Source: Cliona cf. orientalis
Taxonomy: Eukaryota; Porifera; Demospongiae; Clionaida; Clionaidae
Length of the DNA stretch: 64,000 nt
Direction of reading: 5' to 3'
NCBI GenBank assembly: GCA_963930775.1
Contig: OZ005689.1
Coordinates: 10,489,010-10,553,009, forward strand
Part shown: piece after piece, positions 33,223 to 43,756 of the stretch
Layout: every line of letters starts with the position of its first letter
Position numbering within the stretch: position 1 is the stretch's first letter
Translations under genes and position numbers: made by a program
Notes under the pieces: model-generated
Databases searched by the model: none
What the model saw: only the letters and a program-made list of their open reading frames with translations
Told to the model about the DNA's origin: nothing

Positions 33223-33891
33223 AGAGAAACATGGCAAGGCTCAACTGCTATAGTTATGCACATGTATGTGTATACGCACACCATGCGCATACAGAGTCAT
33301 AACCCCTAGAAAAAATCATAATATTATGCAAATAAACATGATTGACATAGCTAGTCCATGATAAACAGAATGAGCACTGGCCCAAGTAAGCCCTATGACA
33401 ATACTTGAGCACATACTTATCATTAATTATTATGGTAATGGGGAGAGTTTGTTTGAAGGATAGCTTGGATTAAATTAATACCATATAGGTGAAAATATTG
33501 GCAGTCACATAAGTTAGGCAATTTGGGTCCCAATGGCGCATTTCACACTATTCGGCACTTTAAATTGATTTTAAATTGGCGGTTATGGTATGGTATCGCT
33601 ATAATATTATTATCTTATATTCTCTTGTTATTATGTGTACATATATTACATGCATGCAGATCAGAATTTAATTTAGAGGCATACCATCAACCCACCCAAT
33701 TTTATTCCCTGCCAAATTTTCCAGCTCTACGGTATTACGTAATTCTCCATAGGGATAATTATTAGCTAAGTCGACAATAATATAAATTATGTCCCTAGGG
33801 GGTCGATCTATATCTTTAGGGATAAATTATAAAACCAAAATCATGATGTAAATTAAAGCTAGGCTGTGTATCAGTATGTATCCAAATAATT

Positions 33892-34267
33892 GTGAACCGC
33901 TCTGAGAAAAGGGACCACTCCGGGATAAAATTTCATTTTTTTTTACTTTACCAGAAACTATAGGATTTTGGCTTCATATACATATTGATATGCTATGTTT
34001 ATATAGTTGCAAATGTAAACTATCGTTATGGGCGCAAACAATTTCTCGGACACATACAATTTAATACAAAATTTAATTAAATATACGCATTTTCCGAAAA
34101 TCGAATATTATATCTATCTGTGTGTATAAAAATGGTCATAATAATTATTCCACTTGTGATCAATATGAAACTTGCACCATTGGATTCAGCACACACAGAT
34201 CAATCCTTGCTAAAAACCCATTTTTTATGAAATATCCCGAGTGGTGCCTTTTCTCAGAGCAGGTCAC
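33892..34267. mobile_element. MITE with ~45 bp imperfect inverted ends
   Basis: The left end (CTCTGAGAAAAGGGACCACT) and right end (reverse complement CTCTGAGAAAAGGCACCACT) continue to match through CGGGATA and TTTCAT. The interior is AT-rich and non-coding. Confidence 0.75.
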
Positions 34268-34669
34268 GATTAGTCTGAACGGGTAGCTATATCTGACCCC
34301 TTTGTTTATCCTATATTTATCCTGGTATGCACAGATATACTCTAGAGCTAGGATATATGTGATAGTGTGGTTCAATACTTCTACAGTAGAGTAGAATTCT
34401 CTGTATATTCCGAATTGGGACAGCTTAATAAGGTGTCCTGATCAAAAGTGTTCTCATTTCTGGGGTGGTACCTTTCTAGCTATACGTTGCTGGAACCATG
34501 CATGGTGTCCTGATTAAGGGAGGTTTCATCATTTCAGGGATGTCCTTATAGAGGGGTTCCATGCACTGTATACTATAATAATATAGCACTGTGATACCAT
34601 GGTTGTGGGAGCATCTGAGATGTATATGTAATTTAAGGCTGATGAGTAAATTATTTGGTTATTATTATT

Positions 34670-34835
34670 CAGTGTTTCCCCCAGCATACCTGAATCAGGA
34701 TGGGCCACCCGGTTTGACTTTGGGCTAATTGGATAAACATCAAAGAAATGGGTGGAGTTTAAAGCCACAACTTAATTAAAACCCTATGAATATCATTAAG
34801 CACCCGGTTTGGATTCTGTTCTGGGGGAATCCCTG
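34670..34835. mobile_element. hAT-like MITE, 166 bp
   Basis: Ends CAGTGTTTCCCCCAGCA and (reverse complement) CAGGGATTCCCCCAGAA. The flanks are AT-rich and nearly duplicated (TTATTATT left, ATTATTAA right). Confidence 0.65.
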
Positions 34836-35520
34836 ATTATTAATAATTAATTGTATGATTAATTTTGATTCTCCCTCACTTCTTTAAAATACCCATCTAC
34901 CCATCAGACAAATTATTAATCTAATTTAAGATACCCATCAGACAAATTATTAAATGTTATTTTGAGCCCATAAGTAGATTCTCCAAAAAAAAAACCCTGA
35001 AGACTAATTAGTGTTCTTCCATGGGGGTGTATCCTTATTAACTGGAATAGCCCAATGGCTGTTTACCCCCCCCCCCCCCTCCCCAGTGAATATCTCCTGT
35101 CACGTATAGCTAACATTTCTTTACGCCCTCGGGTAGTATGACTTAAAACTATTGTTACTTGCTTTGTATAGTAGAGATATCTCCTCAGTAAAGCGTCTTT
35201 ATCGCCGCCTTCAGCTACATACTATTTTTGTACAGCCACTCTATGGCAATGATTGCGATCATGTGACTGTTTGTATAGAAGTATATATAGCGCACGTGAT
35301 CCAGCACTGACCACCCCGTACCCAGTCCTTAGATTACCTGAGTACCAGAAGCTCACAGCAGAACCACTTAACAAAGTCACATAAATTTAATATATATACC
35401 TTACATGCAATTACAATTACATAAGTGTTACTTTACTATTAGCTAAGCATAAATATTATTATTAATAACAAACATAAACCTGCACATCACATGCACAATG
35501 TCATACTGTTTATTACATTG

Positions 35521-35820
35521 CAGTGGCAGATCCAGGATTTCTGGAAGGCAGGTTCTGATTTACTGTTGCGCGCAAAGCACGCGCATTTTAGAAGCCACGC
35601 CCACTTTTCGACTAAACAACGCCCATTTCGATTGTTTTTTTAGACCAATTACCAGTCCAATCGATCTGTTTTCGAACGAATTTCTTCTAAAGCATTCTAA
35701 GGTGAGCCATAGCAGCAATTTCTTAGTTCTGTAGCCAGAAAGGTGGGTTCCATTTACCTAACATCAGTATACTTCTAAGTGCTAGGTGCACCCCTGGATC
35801 CCCCTCTGGATCTGCCACTG
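35521..35820. mobile_element. hAT-like MITE, 300 bp, CATTG duplication
   Basis: Perfect 15 bp ends CAGTGGCAGATCCAG in inverted orientation, flanked by CATTG at 35516-35520 and 35821-35825. The interior includes GC-rich CGCGCAAAGCACGCGC. Non-coding. Confidence 0.88.
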
Positions 35821-35825
35821 CATTG

Positions 35826-36426
<601 letters not shown>

Positions 36427-36589
36427 AGGGAGTGGGAGAGAGAGGTGGAGTTAAAAATCAAGTGACTCAGTCAGGGTTACTCCGGCACTTTCTCAGCAAT
36501 TTACCCCCACCCCTAGTAAATGATGCCCACATACCTTGACTTCAACATGGCTGGCTCAGTGATCTTAGATACATGATTACAATTTTTAA

Positions 36590-36800
36590 AGACCCCGCGC
36601 GCGCATGCGCATCAATGGGCAATACGGTTTTCGCCAAAAAAATCGCCAAACCTGGAGATGCAGGAATCTAAGCGACTACTAAGCACAACAAATCTGTTAA
36701 AGTCCTCGATAAACTTCGAATCCTTTGGCAAGGCCCATTATTGGCCACGCCTATGAACCGCACCCACTACCGGCCATTAATTTTTGCTTTCTGCTCATGC
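36590..36800 (-). mobile_element. Fragment of the AACTAGAGCTCT family (CCCCGCGCG end)
   Basis: Starts with CCCCGCGCGCGCATGCGCA, the terminal hairpin, and contains reversed versions of family internals (GCCACGCCTATG, CTGCTCATGCGCA). The far end is missing. Confidence 0.55.
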
Positions 36801-37514
36801 GCATAACCTCCAGGTAAAGGTCGTCAGTATGTTCATGTACATGCTGCTGTCTGAGTGACTGAGTCTCATCTCAGACTGTGCAGAATGCAGATACAGCGTG
36901 TGCAGGATATGTGCACTATATTAATATCATCTCAAGTACTGGTATGTTTGTTAATTTTAATACGATGGCAGACTCCACAATCAGCGGCTATCGGCACAAG
37001 ATCTCGTATCAGAAGCGTAGGAATAATATGGTTCGATAAAGGGGGGCTCTAGCTATACATCTATAGGCAAGAGCTAGTGTAACGTGTACATAATGCATAA
37101 TATGCAATTATATTAGTATCAGAAAACATAGGAGGGCACCAGCCCCCAGAGCCCCCGTGGTTCCTATGCCTATAATATTATGCATATGGCATGCTGATAG
37201 CTATAAATTTGGTAAAATTATCATCCAAGCCAACAAATAACATTGGATTTGCTCTAAAACGTCCGTTGAGTATGGTACTCTTCACCAAAGAAAGGTGTAT
37301 ATATCTGATGCTGATTGTGACGAGAGACATAAAATTGGCTGCAAATCGACGTCCGGTTATGAGCTCATGGTTATAATTATTATAGTGGAGGAGCGGTGTC
37401 ATGAAGATAAAATGATTAAATTTTGCATCCCTAGGCTTAGTGCTGCCTTGTTGTTCCCGACAGCATAATTAGGTCCTGGAATGTACTAAAGTATAAATAA
37501 TATTGTTATTGTGG

Positions 37515-39461
37515 TTATTTGATCTTGTTACAAGTTGAGTGGAAGAAAAAAGGACAAAATTTTGTCTTTTGAGTCTTGGACAATCTCTTCAACTTAGCAA
37601 TTTCTGTTGTAAGAACAGAAACTTGTTCCTTGAGTCTTGTGTTCTCAGCCTCAAGTTGTTCCTTTCTAACATCTAAGTCACTCATCCGTTCCTTCTTCCT
37701 GTGTCGATATTGTAGGGCGGACACTTTGTTCAACATTCTTTGTCGTTTTAGCTGCATCACACTTAGAGCTTTCTTTGGCTTGCCCTTCCCGCTCGTACAG
37801 TCCTCAACTTCAATATTTGATTCTGCTTCCGTTTGAGAGGTAGTTTCTGTACAAGGGGAGGCTGATGAAATCGAGTTGGTCATGACTTGTTCTCCCGAAG
37901 TTGCCTGAATGCTCTCCGCCAGACTAGGAGGAGGAGGATCAGGATTGGCATGCGTATTCACAGAGACATCCTTATGCAAAGAGGAATGTGAACAAAGTGT
38001 GCCCATCTCTCCTTGTACCAGTGCTTGGTCAACAGGGAGGTGGTGGGGAGGTGCAGTGGATATGATAGTTTGGAAGGTGTCCACCTCCTGCTCAGAAGCA
38101 GACTGGGATGACTCCTGTGGCAATACATCGGTGATTTCAGGGAGAGGTATCAGAGAGAAAAGGTCAACGACAGGTTCCATCTCAGATACCTCCTTTTCTG
38201 TGGTACACAAGTCGGCTAAACTAAAAGGATGTGAGTGTGCAGCAGACGAGACATCTTGATCTTTTGAAGCAGACTGGGAGGACTCCTGTGGCGGTAGATT
38301 GGTGGGTTGAAAGAGAGGAATCAGAGAGAACAGATCAAAGATGGGTTCCATCTCAGACACCTCCTTATCTGTGTTATACAATCTGTCTAAACTAGAAGGA
38401 TGTGAGTGCTCAGTGGATGAGAAAGGTTGGAAAGTGTCCACCCTCTGCTCTTTAGATTCTGAAGCAGACTGAACTGACTCCTGTGGTGGTGGGTTGGTGA
38501 CTTGAGGCAGAGGAATCAGAGAGAAGAGGTCAAAGACAGGTTCCATCGCAGACACCACCATTTGTGTGGTACATGAGCCACTTAAATCAAAAGATTGAGA
38601 GTGTGCAGTGGATGAGATAGGCTCCACCCCCTCCTCTTTAGAAGCAGACTGGGACGACTTCTGTGCCGGTAGGTTGGTGACTTGAGGGACAGGAATCGGA
38701 GAGAACAGGTCAAAGACAGGTTCCATCTCAGACACCACCTTTTCTGAGCTAGAAGGCTGAGAGTGTGCAGTAAACGAGATGGGTTGGAAGGTATCCACCC
38801 CCTGTTCTTTATACGCAGACTCTATGTTGGTGGTTTGAGGAAGAGGAATCAGAGGAATCTGAAGAAGAAGGTCCAAAATGTGAGGGTCCATACAGTCAGA
38901 TACCTCTCTACTTTCCTCACCACAATGATTTTCATCATCAATGAATCCACGTAGAACATCGTTCACCTCTGGATCAGAGGAGTAAGTTAAAGAGGGTACT
39001 AAACAGCTGTTAGTACTTAGTGACAAGGTTGTACTGGAATCCTCTACAGGCATGCTGTTCGAGACAGTACCATGAGCAATTGAGGTGGGGGGAAGTGTGT
39101 CTACACTCCACATGGAGGCAGACTGGGACCGTCGTTCCTCCTGTGAAAGTACATGTGGTGGGTTAGAACTCTGAGGCAATAGGTCAGTGGTTTGAGGGAG
39201 AGGATTCAAAGGGAAAAGTGGGTCAAAAATGTAGGGTGCTGATTCCACAGTATTTTCTTGGCCGCTATCCTTTTCACTATCGAGGAGCACAGGCAGGGCA
39301 TTGTTCAATTCTGAGTCGGAGGAGGAGGAGGAGGGTGGTATGCAGCTGTTCATACTCTGTGACAAGGTCATACTGGACTCCATAATGGCCGCCTTGATGC
39401 TGTCAGAGTCCGTGGTACCGTGAGCAGTTGATGTCGTGGGGGGTTGAACCCTCTGCTCCAT
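37515..39461 (-). CDS. ATF4/ATF5-type bZIP transcription factor
   Basis: 648 residues, one exon, ATG 39461. The C-terminal bZIP (about 565-630) has basic region QRMLNKVSALQYRHRKKERM, with the N-K-x-x-A-x-x-Y-R-x-[RK]-K-K pattern of ATF4/ATF5, followed by a zipper with heptad Leu/Val (EQLEAENTRLKEQVSVL then TTEIAKLKRL). The N-terminal 450 residues are built from about six degenerate repeats of ~60 residues, each with a (E)MEPVFDLFSLIPLPQ-like acidic/hydrophobic segment and a QESSQSAS-type Ser/Gln segment, resembling repeated activation modules. It is longer than vertebrate ATF4 (about 350 residues). It should be a nuclear DNA-binding protein, probably in the amino-acid/ER-stress response. It is divergently paired with the EF-hand gene; the shared upstream region holds ATF4-type response elements and a short upstream ORF. 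Confidence 0.88.
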   Translation of the reverse strand: MEQRVQPPTTSTAHGTTDSDSIKAAIMESSMTLSQSMNSCIPPSSSSSDSELNNALPVLLDSEKDSGQENTVESAPYIFDPLFPLNPLPQTTDLLPQSSNPPHVLSQEERRSQSASMWSVDTLPPTSIAHGTVSNSMPVEDSSTTLSLSTNSCLVPSLTYSSDPEVNDVLRGFIDDENHCGEESREVSDCMDPHILDLLLQIPLIPLPQTTNIESAYKEQGVDTFQPISFTAHSQPSSSEKVVSEMEPVFDLFSPIPVPQVTNLPAQKSSQSASKEEGVEPISSTAHSQSFDLSGSCTTQMVVSAMEPVFDLFSLIPLPQVTNPPPQESVQSASESKEQRVDTFQPFSSTEHSHPSSLDRLYNTDKEVSEMEPIFDLFSLIPLFQPTNLPPQESSQSASKDQDVSSAAHSHPFSLADLCTTEKEVSEMEPVVDLFSLIPLPEITDVLPQESSQSASEQEVDTFQTIISTAPPHHLPVDQALVQGEMGTLCSHSSLHKDVSVNTHANPDPPPPSLAESIQATSGEQVMTNSISSASPCTETTSQTEAESNIEVEDCTSGKGKPKKALSVMQLKRQRMLNKVSALQYRHRKKERMSDLDVRKEQLEAENTRLKEQVSVLTTEIAKLKRLSKTQKTKFCPFFFHSTCNKIK

Positions 39462-39547
39462 TGATGTGCGTTGGCACGGGATATTCGATCGGATCAGATT
39501 TACCCGAACGCCTCTTCGTTGACTCCCCGTTTACACTTACAGGGCAC

Positions 39548-39598
39548 TCAGACTCCTAGATCTTGACTATTTCGGAGACATCCTTTACAGGCTGACAT
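39548..39598 (-). other. Upstream ORF of the ATF4-like gene (16 codons)
   Basis: ATG 39598, stop TGA ending 39548, beginning MSACKGCLRN, 86 bp before the main start. ATF4 genes of other animals are translationally controlled by upstream ORFs, so this could serve that purpose. A consensus donor-like CCT|GTAAGT lies just downstream of it, so part of this leader might be intronic. The transcription start is unknown. Confidence 0.35.
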
Positions 39599-39636
39599 GT
39601 TTGGGTATCTTGTGGGCGTGGTCAATACGATAAAGG

Positions 39637-39782
39637 ATTGCATCACGATTTGGGGGGAGTGGCTGGGGGTTGCATCACGGTTTGCTGGGAGTGGCCGGCC
39701 TAGGGTGTTGCATCACGGTTTCCTGGGAGTGGCCTGGCGGCTATAGAGCATCACTGTAGCTGTTTAGGGCCCAGTTTCATCA
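39637..39782 (-). promoter_or_regulatory. Four C/EBP-ATF response elements in a bidirectional promoter
   Basis: On the minus strand TGATGCAA occurs at 39637-39645 (full TGATGCAAT), 39670-39677 and 39708-39715, and TGATGAAAC at 39774-39782. These match the composite sites bound by ATF4-C/EBP heterodimers (the TGATGCAAT and TGATGAAAC types known from mammalian CHOP and ASNS promoters). The first three lie in a tandem repeat of about 33-38 bp, each followed by GGGAGTGGC. They sit between the ATF4-like gene (start 39461, -) and the EF-hand gene (start 39898, +). Confidence 0.6.
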
Positions 39783-39897
39783 CGATGCGTCCTCACAAAC
39801 TACTTAAACGGAACGCCTGCCCGACCTTTTTCATTCGAATTGGTTGGAACGGATTAACAAAGAATCGAAGGAAGAATTCAGGAAGACGCGAACACTG

Positions 39898-40479
39898 ATG
39901 GCAACACAGCAGAAGACAGAGGAGTGGGTACCAGTATCGACAGAGCCCACGAAGCATTGGTGCCGAAAAATGAGGACCCATTTCGTGGCCAGTATCGGGA
40001 AGAAAGGCTACATTACGAAAGAAGAGGTGATGGAGCGCGCACGTGTGACACTGGAGCACTACCCCGAGCTCAATGCCGATGAGATATTGGAGCAGGCGCG
40101 TCAATCTTGGGTCCAAGACCTCAACTGTGGCATGGAACCACCACCCGGATATCGCCTCACAGAAGCACAATTCGTCCAGAACATGTGGTTGGTGGTCAAT
40201 CAACCATTGTACAAGCAGCGTGTAAAGGAGATAACAGCCAAAGTCTTTGAGAGCCTGGATAAGGAGAAGAAAGGTTATGTCACCAGAGATAACTACTTGC
40301 GTATGGCCAAGCTGGTTAACAGCGAGGAAACTGTGACAAAAATATATGATGCGTTGGATACGACTAAGAGTGGGAAAATTGACCGTGAAGCAATGGAAAA
40401 AATGTATACCTTTTTCTTCACTGACACTGAGGACGAACAACATCCCTTCAATTTTTTGAGGGGACCCCTGTTGGATTAG
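39898..40479 (+). CDS. EF-hand protein, sarcoplasmic-calcium-binding/photoprotein-like, copy 1
   Basis: The start is taken at ATG 39898 (MATQQKTEEWVPV), because the duplicate at 41771 begins with the equivalent MAAQRKTEEWVPV; the open frame goes back to 39844. 193 residues, no signal peptide, no introns. The helix pattern W-C-R-K-M-R-T-x-F and two C-terminal EF-hand-like units resemble sarcoplasmic calcium-binding proteins. The loops look degenerate: DKEKKGYVTRDN and DTTKSGKIDREA have Gly at position 6 but lack the bidentate Glu at position 12, and the first hand (ASIGKKGYITKE) lacks the acidic residues. Calcium binding is therefore doubtful. It ends with HPFNFLRGPLLD. It shares its upstream region with the ATF4-like gene. 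Confidence 0.8.
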   Translation: MATQQKTEEWVPVSTEPTKHWCRKMRTHFVASIGKKGYITKEEVMERARVTLEHYPELNADEILEQARQSWVQDLNCGMEPPPGYRLTEAQFVQNMWLVVNQPLYKQRVKEITAKVFESLDKEKKGYVTRDNYLRMAKLVNSEETVTKIYDALDTTKSGKIDREAMEKMYTFFFTDTEDEQHPFNFLRGPLLD

Positions 40480-40990
40480 TTTGAAAACTTCCGGAAACAA
40501 ACTCAGCTGTGGAGTAGGAACAACTAGCTAGTAGCTAATATGCTATCTGAATTCATTATACTTAATTATATATAATGCAATAATTATTAGTATGTACTAT
40601 ATGTATCATCTAGCTATCTTTTCCATAGCTAGGTATCTGTGGAATGTTCTCAAGATTTTTGATGATTTTAGCGCTATAATTATGTTTGGAGCAAGCTCCA
40701 ACCATGCATAAGAGGTGAAACACTCTTGTGCAAAACCTTCAGTGCAAGCATTACACTGAGCACATTAATTTGCTCTATTATTATTATATTTTAGATCCTA
40801 CTTGTAACAAATACAGTGATCTGATTGGTTGAACTGCAGTATTTATCCTTCATAAAAAACCTTATAAACCCCATAAAAAAACCTTGTAAGCTCCATAAAA
40901 AACCTGGTAAATTTTTTTTTTCCTATGGCTAGTTTGTTGCTAGGCATTTATTTATAATAGAAAGCTTTTGGGCACTGTTGCTAGGATCTA
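40480..40990. other. 3' flank of EF-hand copy 1, no gene
   Basis: AT-rich spacer with short tandem CATAAAAAACCT words at about 40850-40910. Confidence 0.45.
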
Positions 40991-40991
40991 A

Positions 40992-41135
40992 AATAGTTAG
41001 ACACTGTTTAGTCGGTTTCTACGTGATTTAGAAGACCTCAGGGCTCAGTAGAACCCTCGCTTCACTCGGGATTCTACACAGAGCCCTTCAATCTTCTAAA
41101 TGACATAGAAACCTAAACAGTATCTAACTAAAATT
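40992..41135. repeat. ~140 bp near-perfect palindrome
   Basis: TTAGACACTGTTTAGTCGGT...GAAGACCTCAGGGCTC is answered by its imperfect reverse complement GAGCCCTTCAATCTTC...ACCTAAACAGTATCTAA. It is probably a foldback MITE. Confidence 0.7.
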
Positions 41136-41509
41136 TTAATAATAATACATAATATACAAGCCTATAATATTATTGGCAGATCTAGGAGTAAGAATGCACA
41201 GCTAGTGCAAGCATGCACGTAATTGCATATCGTCCAGCGCAGTATCATGTGTGCCAGACAGCAGCATACAGTTTATAGCATGCATATTATGCAAAGATAG
41301 CCAAGAATTCGAAGATGATTCTTGTATCATAATAATTATTATTACCAGGTATTACGTATGATTAAATCAAGAGTGGTGTAGTATTGCAGGTGACTTAATT
41401 CTGTGTGTGTGTGTGTGTACTAAGGAATTTCCCATGTACCGTGATGCATTGATGTACAGCAATATTACAATAAAAATCGCGGCACAAATAATATTCTCAT
41501 TATTTTGAC

Positions 41510-41710
41510 GATCTTTACCTCCCCCATAGTTGTGCGCATGAGCAAAAAGTAGGCAGAGCCAGCTATTTGTGACGCTCGTGGACCGTATTTAAATCATAAT
41601 ACAGCCAGTTTTTTGGCGAATTCGTTGGGTATACGGATCGCATAGACACCTACATCTCGAGATGAGAACACGATCGATTACTTTACCCGTTGCGCATGCG
41701 CGCGGGGTGA
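41510..41710 (+). mobile_element. AACTAGAGCTCT-family 3' fragment directly upstream of EF-hand copy 2
   Basis: Contains GTTGTGCGCATGAGCA, CATCTCGAGAT and GATTACTTTACCCGTTGCGC followed by ATGCGCGCGGGGTGA, the family 3' terminus. It ends 60 bp before the ATG of the gene at 41771. Confidence 0.75.
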
Positions 41711-41770
41711 GAGTAGAACAGTGACGTTATCGGGGCGGGGCGCGAATCACATGATTCATCGTGCGCGAAA

Positions 41771-42310
41771 ATGGCAGCACAGCGGAAGACAGAGGAGTGG
41801 GTACCAGTGTCGACAGAGCCCACGAAACATTGGTGCCGAAAAATGAGGACCCATTTCGTTGCCAGCATCGGAAAGAAAGGCTACATTACAAAAGAAGAGG
41901 TGATGGAGCGCGCACGTGTGGCACTGGAGCACTACCCCGAGCTCGATGCCGATCAGATATTGGAGCAGGCGCGTCAATCATGGGTCCAAGACCTCAACTG
42001 CGGCATGGAACCACCACCCGGATATCGCCTCACAGAAGCACAATTCGTCCAGAACATGTGGTTGGTGGTCAATCAACCATCGTACAAGCTACGTGTAAAG
42101 GAGATAACGGCCAAGGTCTTTGAGAAGCTTGATAAGGAGAAGAAAGGTTACGTCACTAAAGATAATTACTTGCGGATGACAAAACAGCTTAACAGCGAGG
42201 AAACTGTGACAAAAATATATGATGCATTGGACACGACTAAGAGTGGGAAAGTTGACCGTGAAGCAATGGAAAGAATGTACACCTTCTTCTTCACTGACAC
42301 TGAGGACTAA
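41771..42310 (+). CDS. EF-hand protein, copy 2, shortened C-terminus
   Basis: 179 residues, nearly identical to copy 1 (39898-40479) up to FFFTDTED, where GAA has become TAA; an 8 bp insertion and the old tail sequence follow in what is now 3' UTR. Substitutions between copies look mainly synonymous or conservative, so both seem to have been under selection. The same degenerate EF loops are present. DNA similarity extends past the stop for about 80 bp but not upstream of the ATG, where a transposon fragment, a TGACGTTA (CRE-like) and a GC-rich patch form a new upstream region. It could be a retrocopy or a DNA duplication with a novel promoter. Confidence 0.78.
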   Translation: MAAQRKTEEWVPVSTEPTKHWCRKMRTHFVASIGKKGYITKEEVMERARVALEHYPELDADQILEQARQSWVQDLNCGMEPPPGYRLTEAQFVQNMWLVVNQPSYKLRVKEITAKVFEKLDKEKKGYVTKDNYLRMTKQLNSEETVTKIYDALDTTKSGKVDREAMERMYTFFFTDTED

Positions 42311-43036
42311 CAACAATGTTACATCCCTTCAATTTTTTGAGGGGACCGCTGTTGGATTAGTTTAATCTTTGCAACAAACTTCCAGAAACCCCCCTGAACA
42401 AAGCTTATAAAGCCATTCATGTCTGAATGCTTTATACTACCATAAAGATTCTAATTACAGCGCCGCTCCAATGTAAACGCCACTTGGCATTGGATAGTAT
42501 TATTTTCGTTCTAATCATAGCGTAAAGTACACTCAGAGGTATGAAAACTGGCGAATTTTTAAACGTTCTAATGGAGCACCACGCGTGATTCTGAATTATT
42601 ATTTTTTTGCACTGTAATTAGAAGTTTTATGGAATAGCTAGTATAACATTACAATATTATTATTAATAGCTATATACTAAGGTTACACTTGTACGTCTGT
42701 GTGCGTGTGCGTGCGTAAGAGCGGGAAGTGACCAGAAGCCATTCAACCCGAGCTAAAAACTTAGCTAGCTACTTCCCTGGACTCAATTTGGCCGTGAGTG
42801 TTAACCATCAAATTTTCCTACTTGTGACAAACAGGCTCAGCTACTGTAGATTATGAACTCACTCCTGGATCCAACTTAGCTAACCTCGTACAAAATTGAC
42901 TCATTAACTTCTATTGCTCCAATTTAACAATACAAGAACAGATTAGCTAGGTGATATACAAAATTTAATAAGTATGACGACAGTGTACCAAATAGTGTGC
43001 TAACGCGCGAAAGGGGTAAAGCAAAATTGTACAAAT
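42311..43036. other. Spacer, possible 180 bp inverted-repeat remnant
   Basis: TTCTAATTACAG at about 42449 and its reverse complement at about 42629 may bound a small MITE. Otherwise AT-rich and non-coding. Confidence 0.4.
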
Positions 43037-43038
43037 TA

Positions 43039-43447
43039 CAGTGTAGTCCACTTAATTCAAATCCGCTTAAGACGAACATTATTTTCGTCTAATTCAAATT
43101 CTTTCAGATTCCCTACATAGAGCTAATAGCTACATAAATTTGAACCACTTAATTAGTACAGCCATCTTTAGCACACATATTTATATAAAATTAGCTACTG
43201 AATGTAGATCACATGGAGATCACTACAATCCTCCTTGAGATATGAAACTATAAGTAGCTATTTAGCTATTACCTAAATTACAATTTAAAAGGTTCATATG
43301 TGGCTGAATGCTCACTGTTATAAACATTGCCAGGTCTCAATACTGTAGCTAACAGTGGTTTATATGGATCTCTGTGGCTAATTCAAATATTCAAATATTT
43401 CTCATGGAGTTCAAGATTCGATTTAGCTAAGTGGACTAGCTACACTG
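43039..43447. mobile_element. Tc1/pogo-like MITE with TA duplication
   Basis: The ends CAGTGTAGTCCACTTAATTC and (reverse complement) CAGTGTAGCTAGTCCACTTA are inverted, flanked by TA on each side (43037-43038, 43448-43449). 409 bp, non-coding. Confidence 0.8.
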
Positions 43448-43756
43448 TAGCTATGTGAGCGCACCAGTTGGAGTGTGCGTTCTCCTGATGGTCTGTTCCT
43501 CTTCTGTGGAGACAGCCACCTAAAGGTCTATAGCTAATATTATCTTCAGAAAAGGAGTCTAATACTCGGTAACTCCTGATTAGCTATACGTGTTGTTTGT
43601 CTTCTCTGCCCTGAAGAACAGTGGACTCTGACTTTCAGGAATTTGGTTGAGGCCATCATAGCGGTCATGATTTGACCTCAGACTGTGGGCATACGCGGCT
43701 GATTGGAGCTCTGACTCATGTGCATGGTGTGTGTTTGTGAAGTGTAGTTTTTTTTA

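Larger units (their letters stand above)
27911..35053. mobile_element. 7.1 kb composite insertion with 45 bp terminal inverted repeats
   Basis: Left end GGGCTATTCCAGTTAATAAA then GATACACCCCCATGGAAGAA; right end is its reverse complement with one mismatch over 45 bp. AAT follows the right end and precedes the left end, a possible 3 bp target duplication. The interior holds at least five smaller elements (28507, 30961, 32277, 33892, 34670) and tandem repeats but no transposase-length ORF, so it is a decayed or non-autonomous large element. Confidence 0.75.
27544..35342. mobile_element. CTCAGG-type inverted-repeat element, copy 2, split by a 7.1 kb insertion
   Basis: Left end CTCAGGTGGTCTAAGGACTG at 27544, right end (reverse complement) CTCAGGTAATCTAAGGACTG at 35342, flanked by TA on both sides. 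Left (27544-27910) and right (35054-35342) parts align in order with the complete 636 bp copy at 13437-14072, so the intervening 27911-35053 is a later insertion. Confidence 0.85.

Noticed and set aside
39793..40500. 235-residue frame on the minus strand
   Set aside because: It is the complementary shadow of the EF-hand gene; the same shadow appears opposite the duplicate gene at 42089-42316, and the plus-strand frame has the domain structure.
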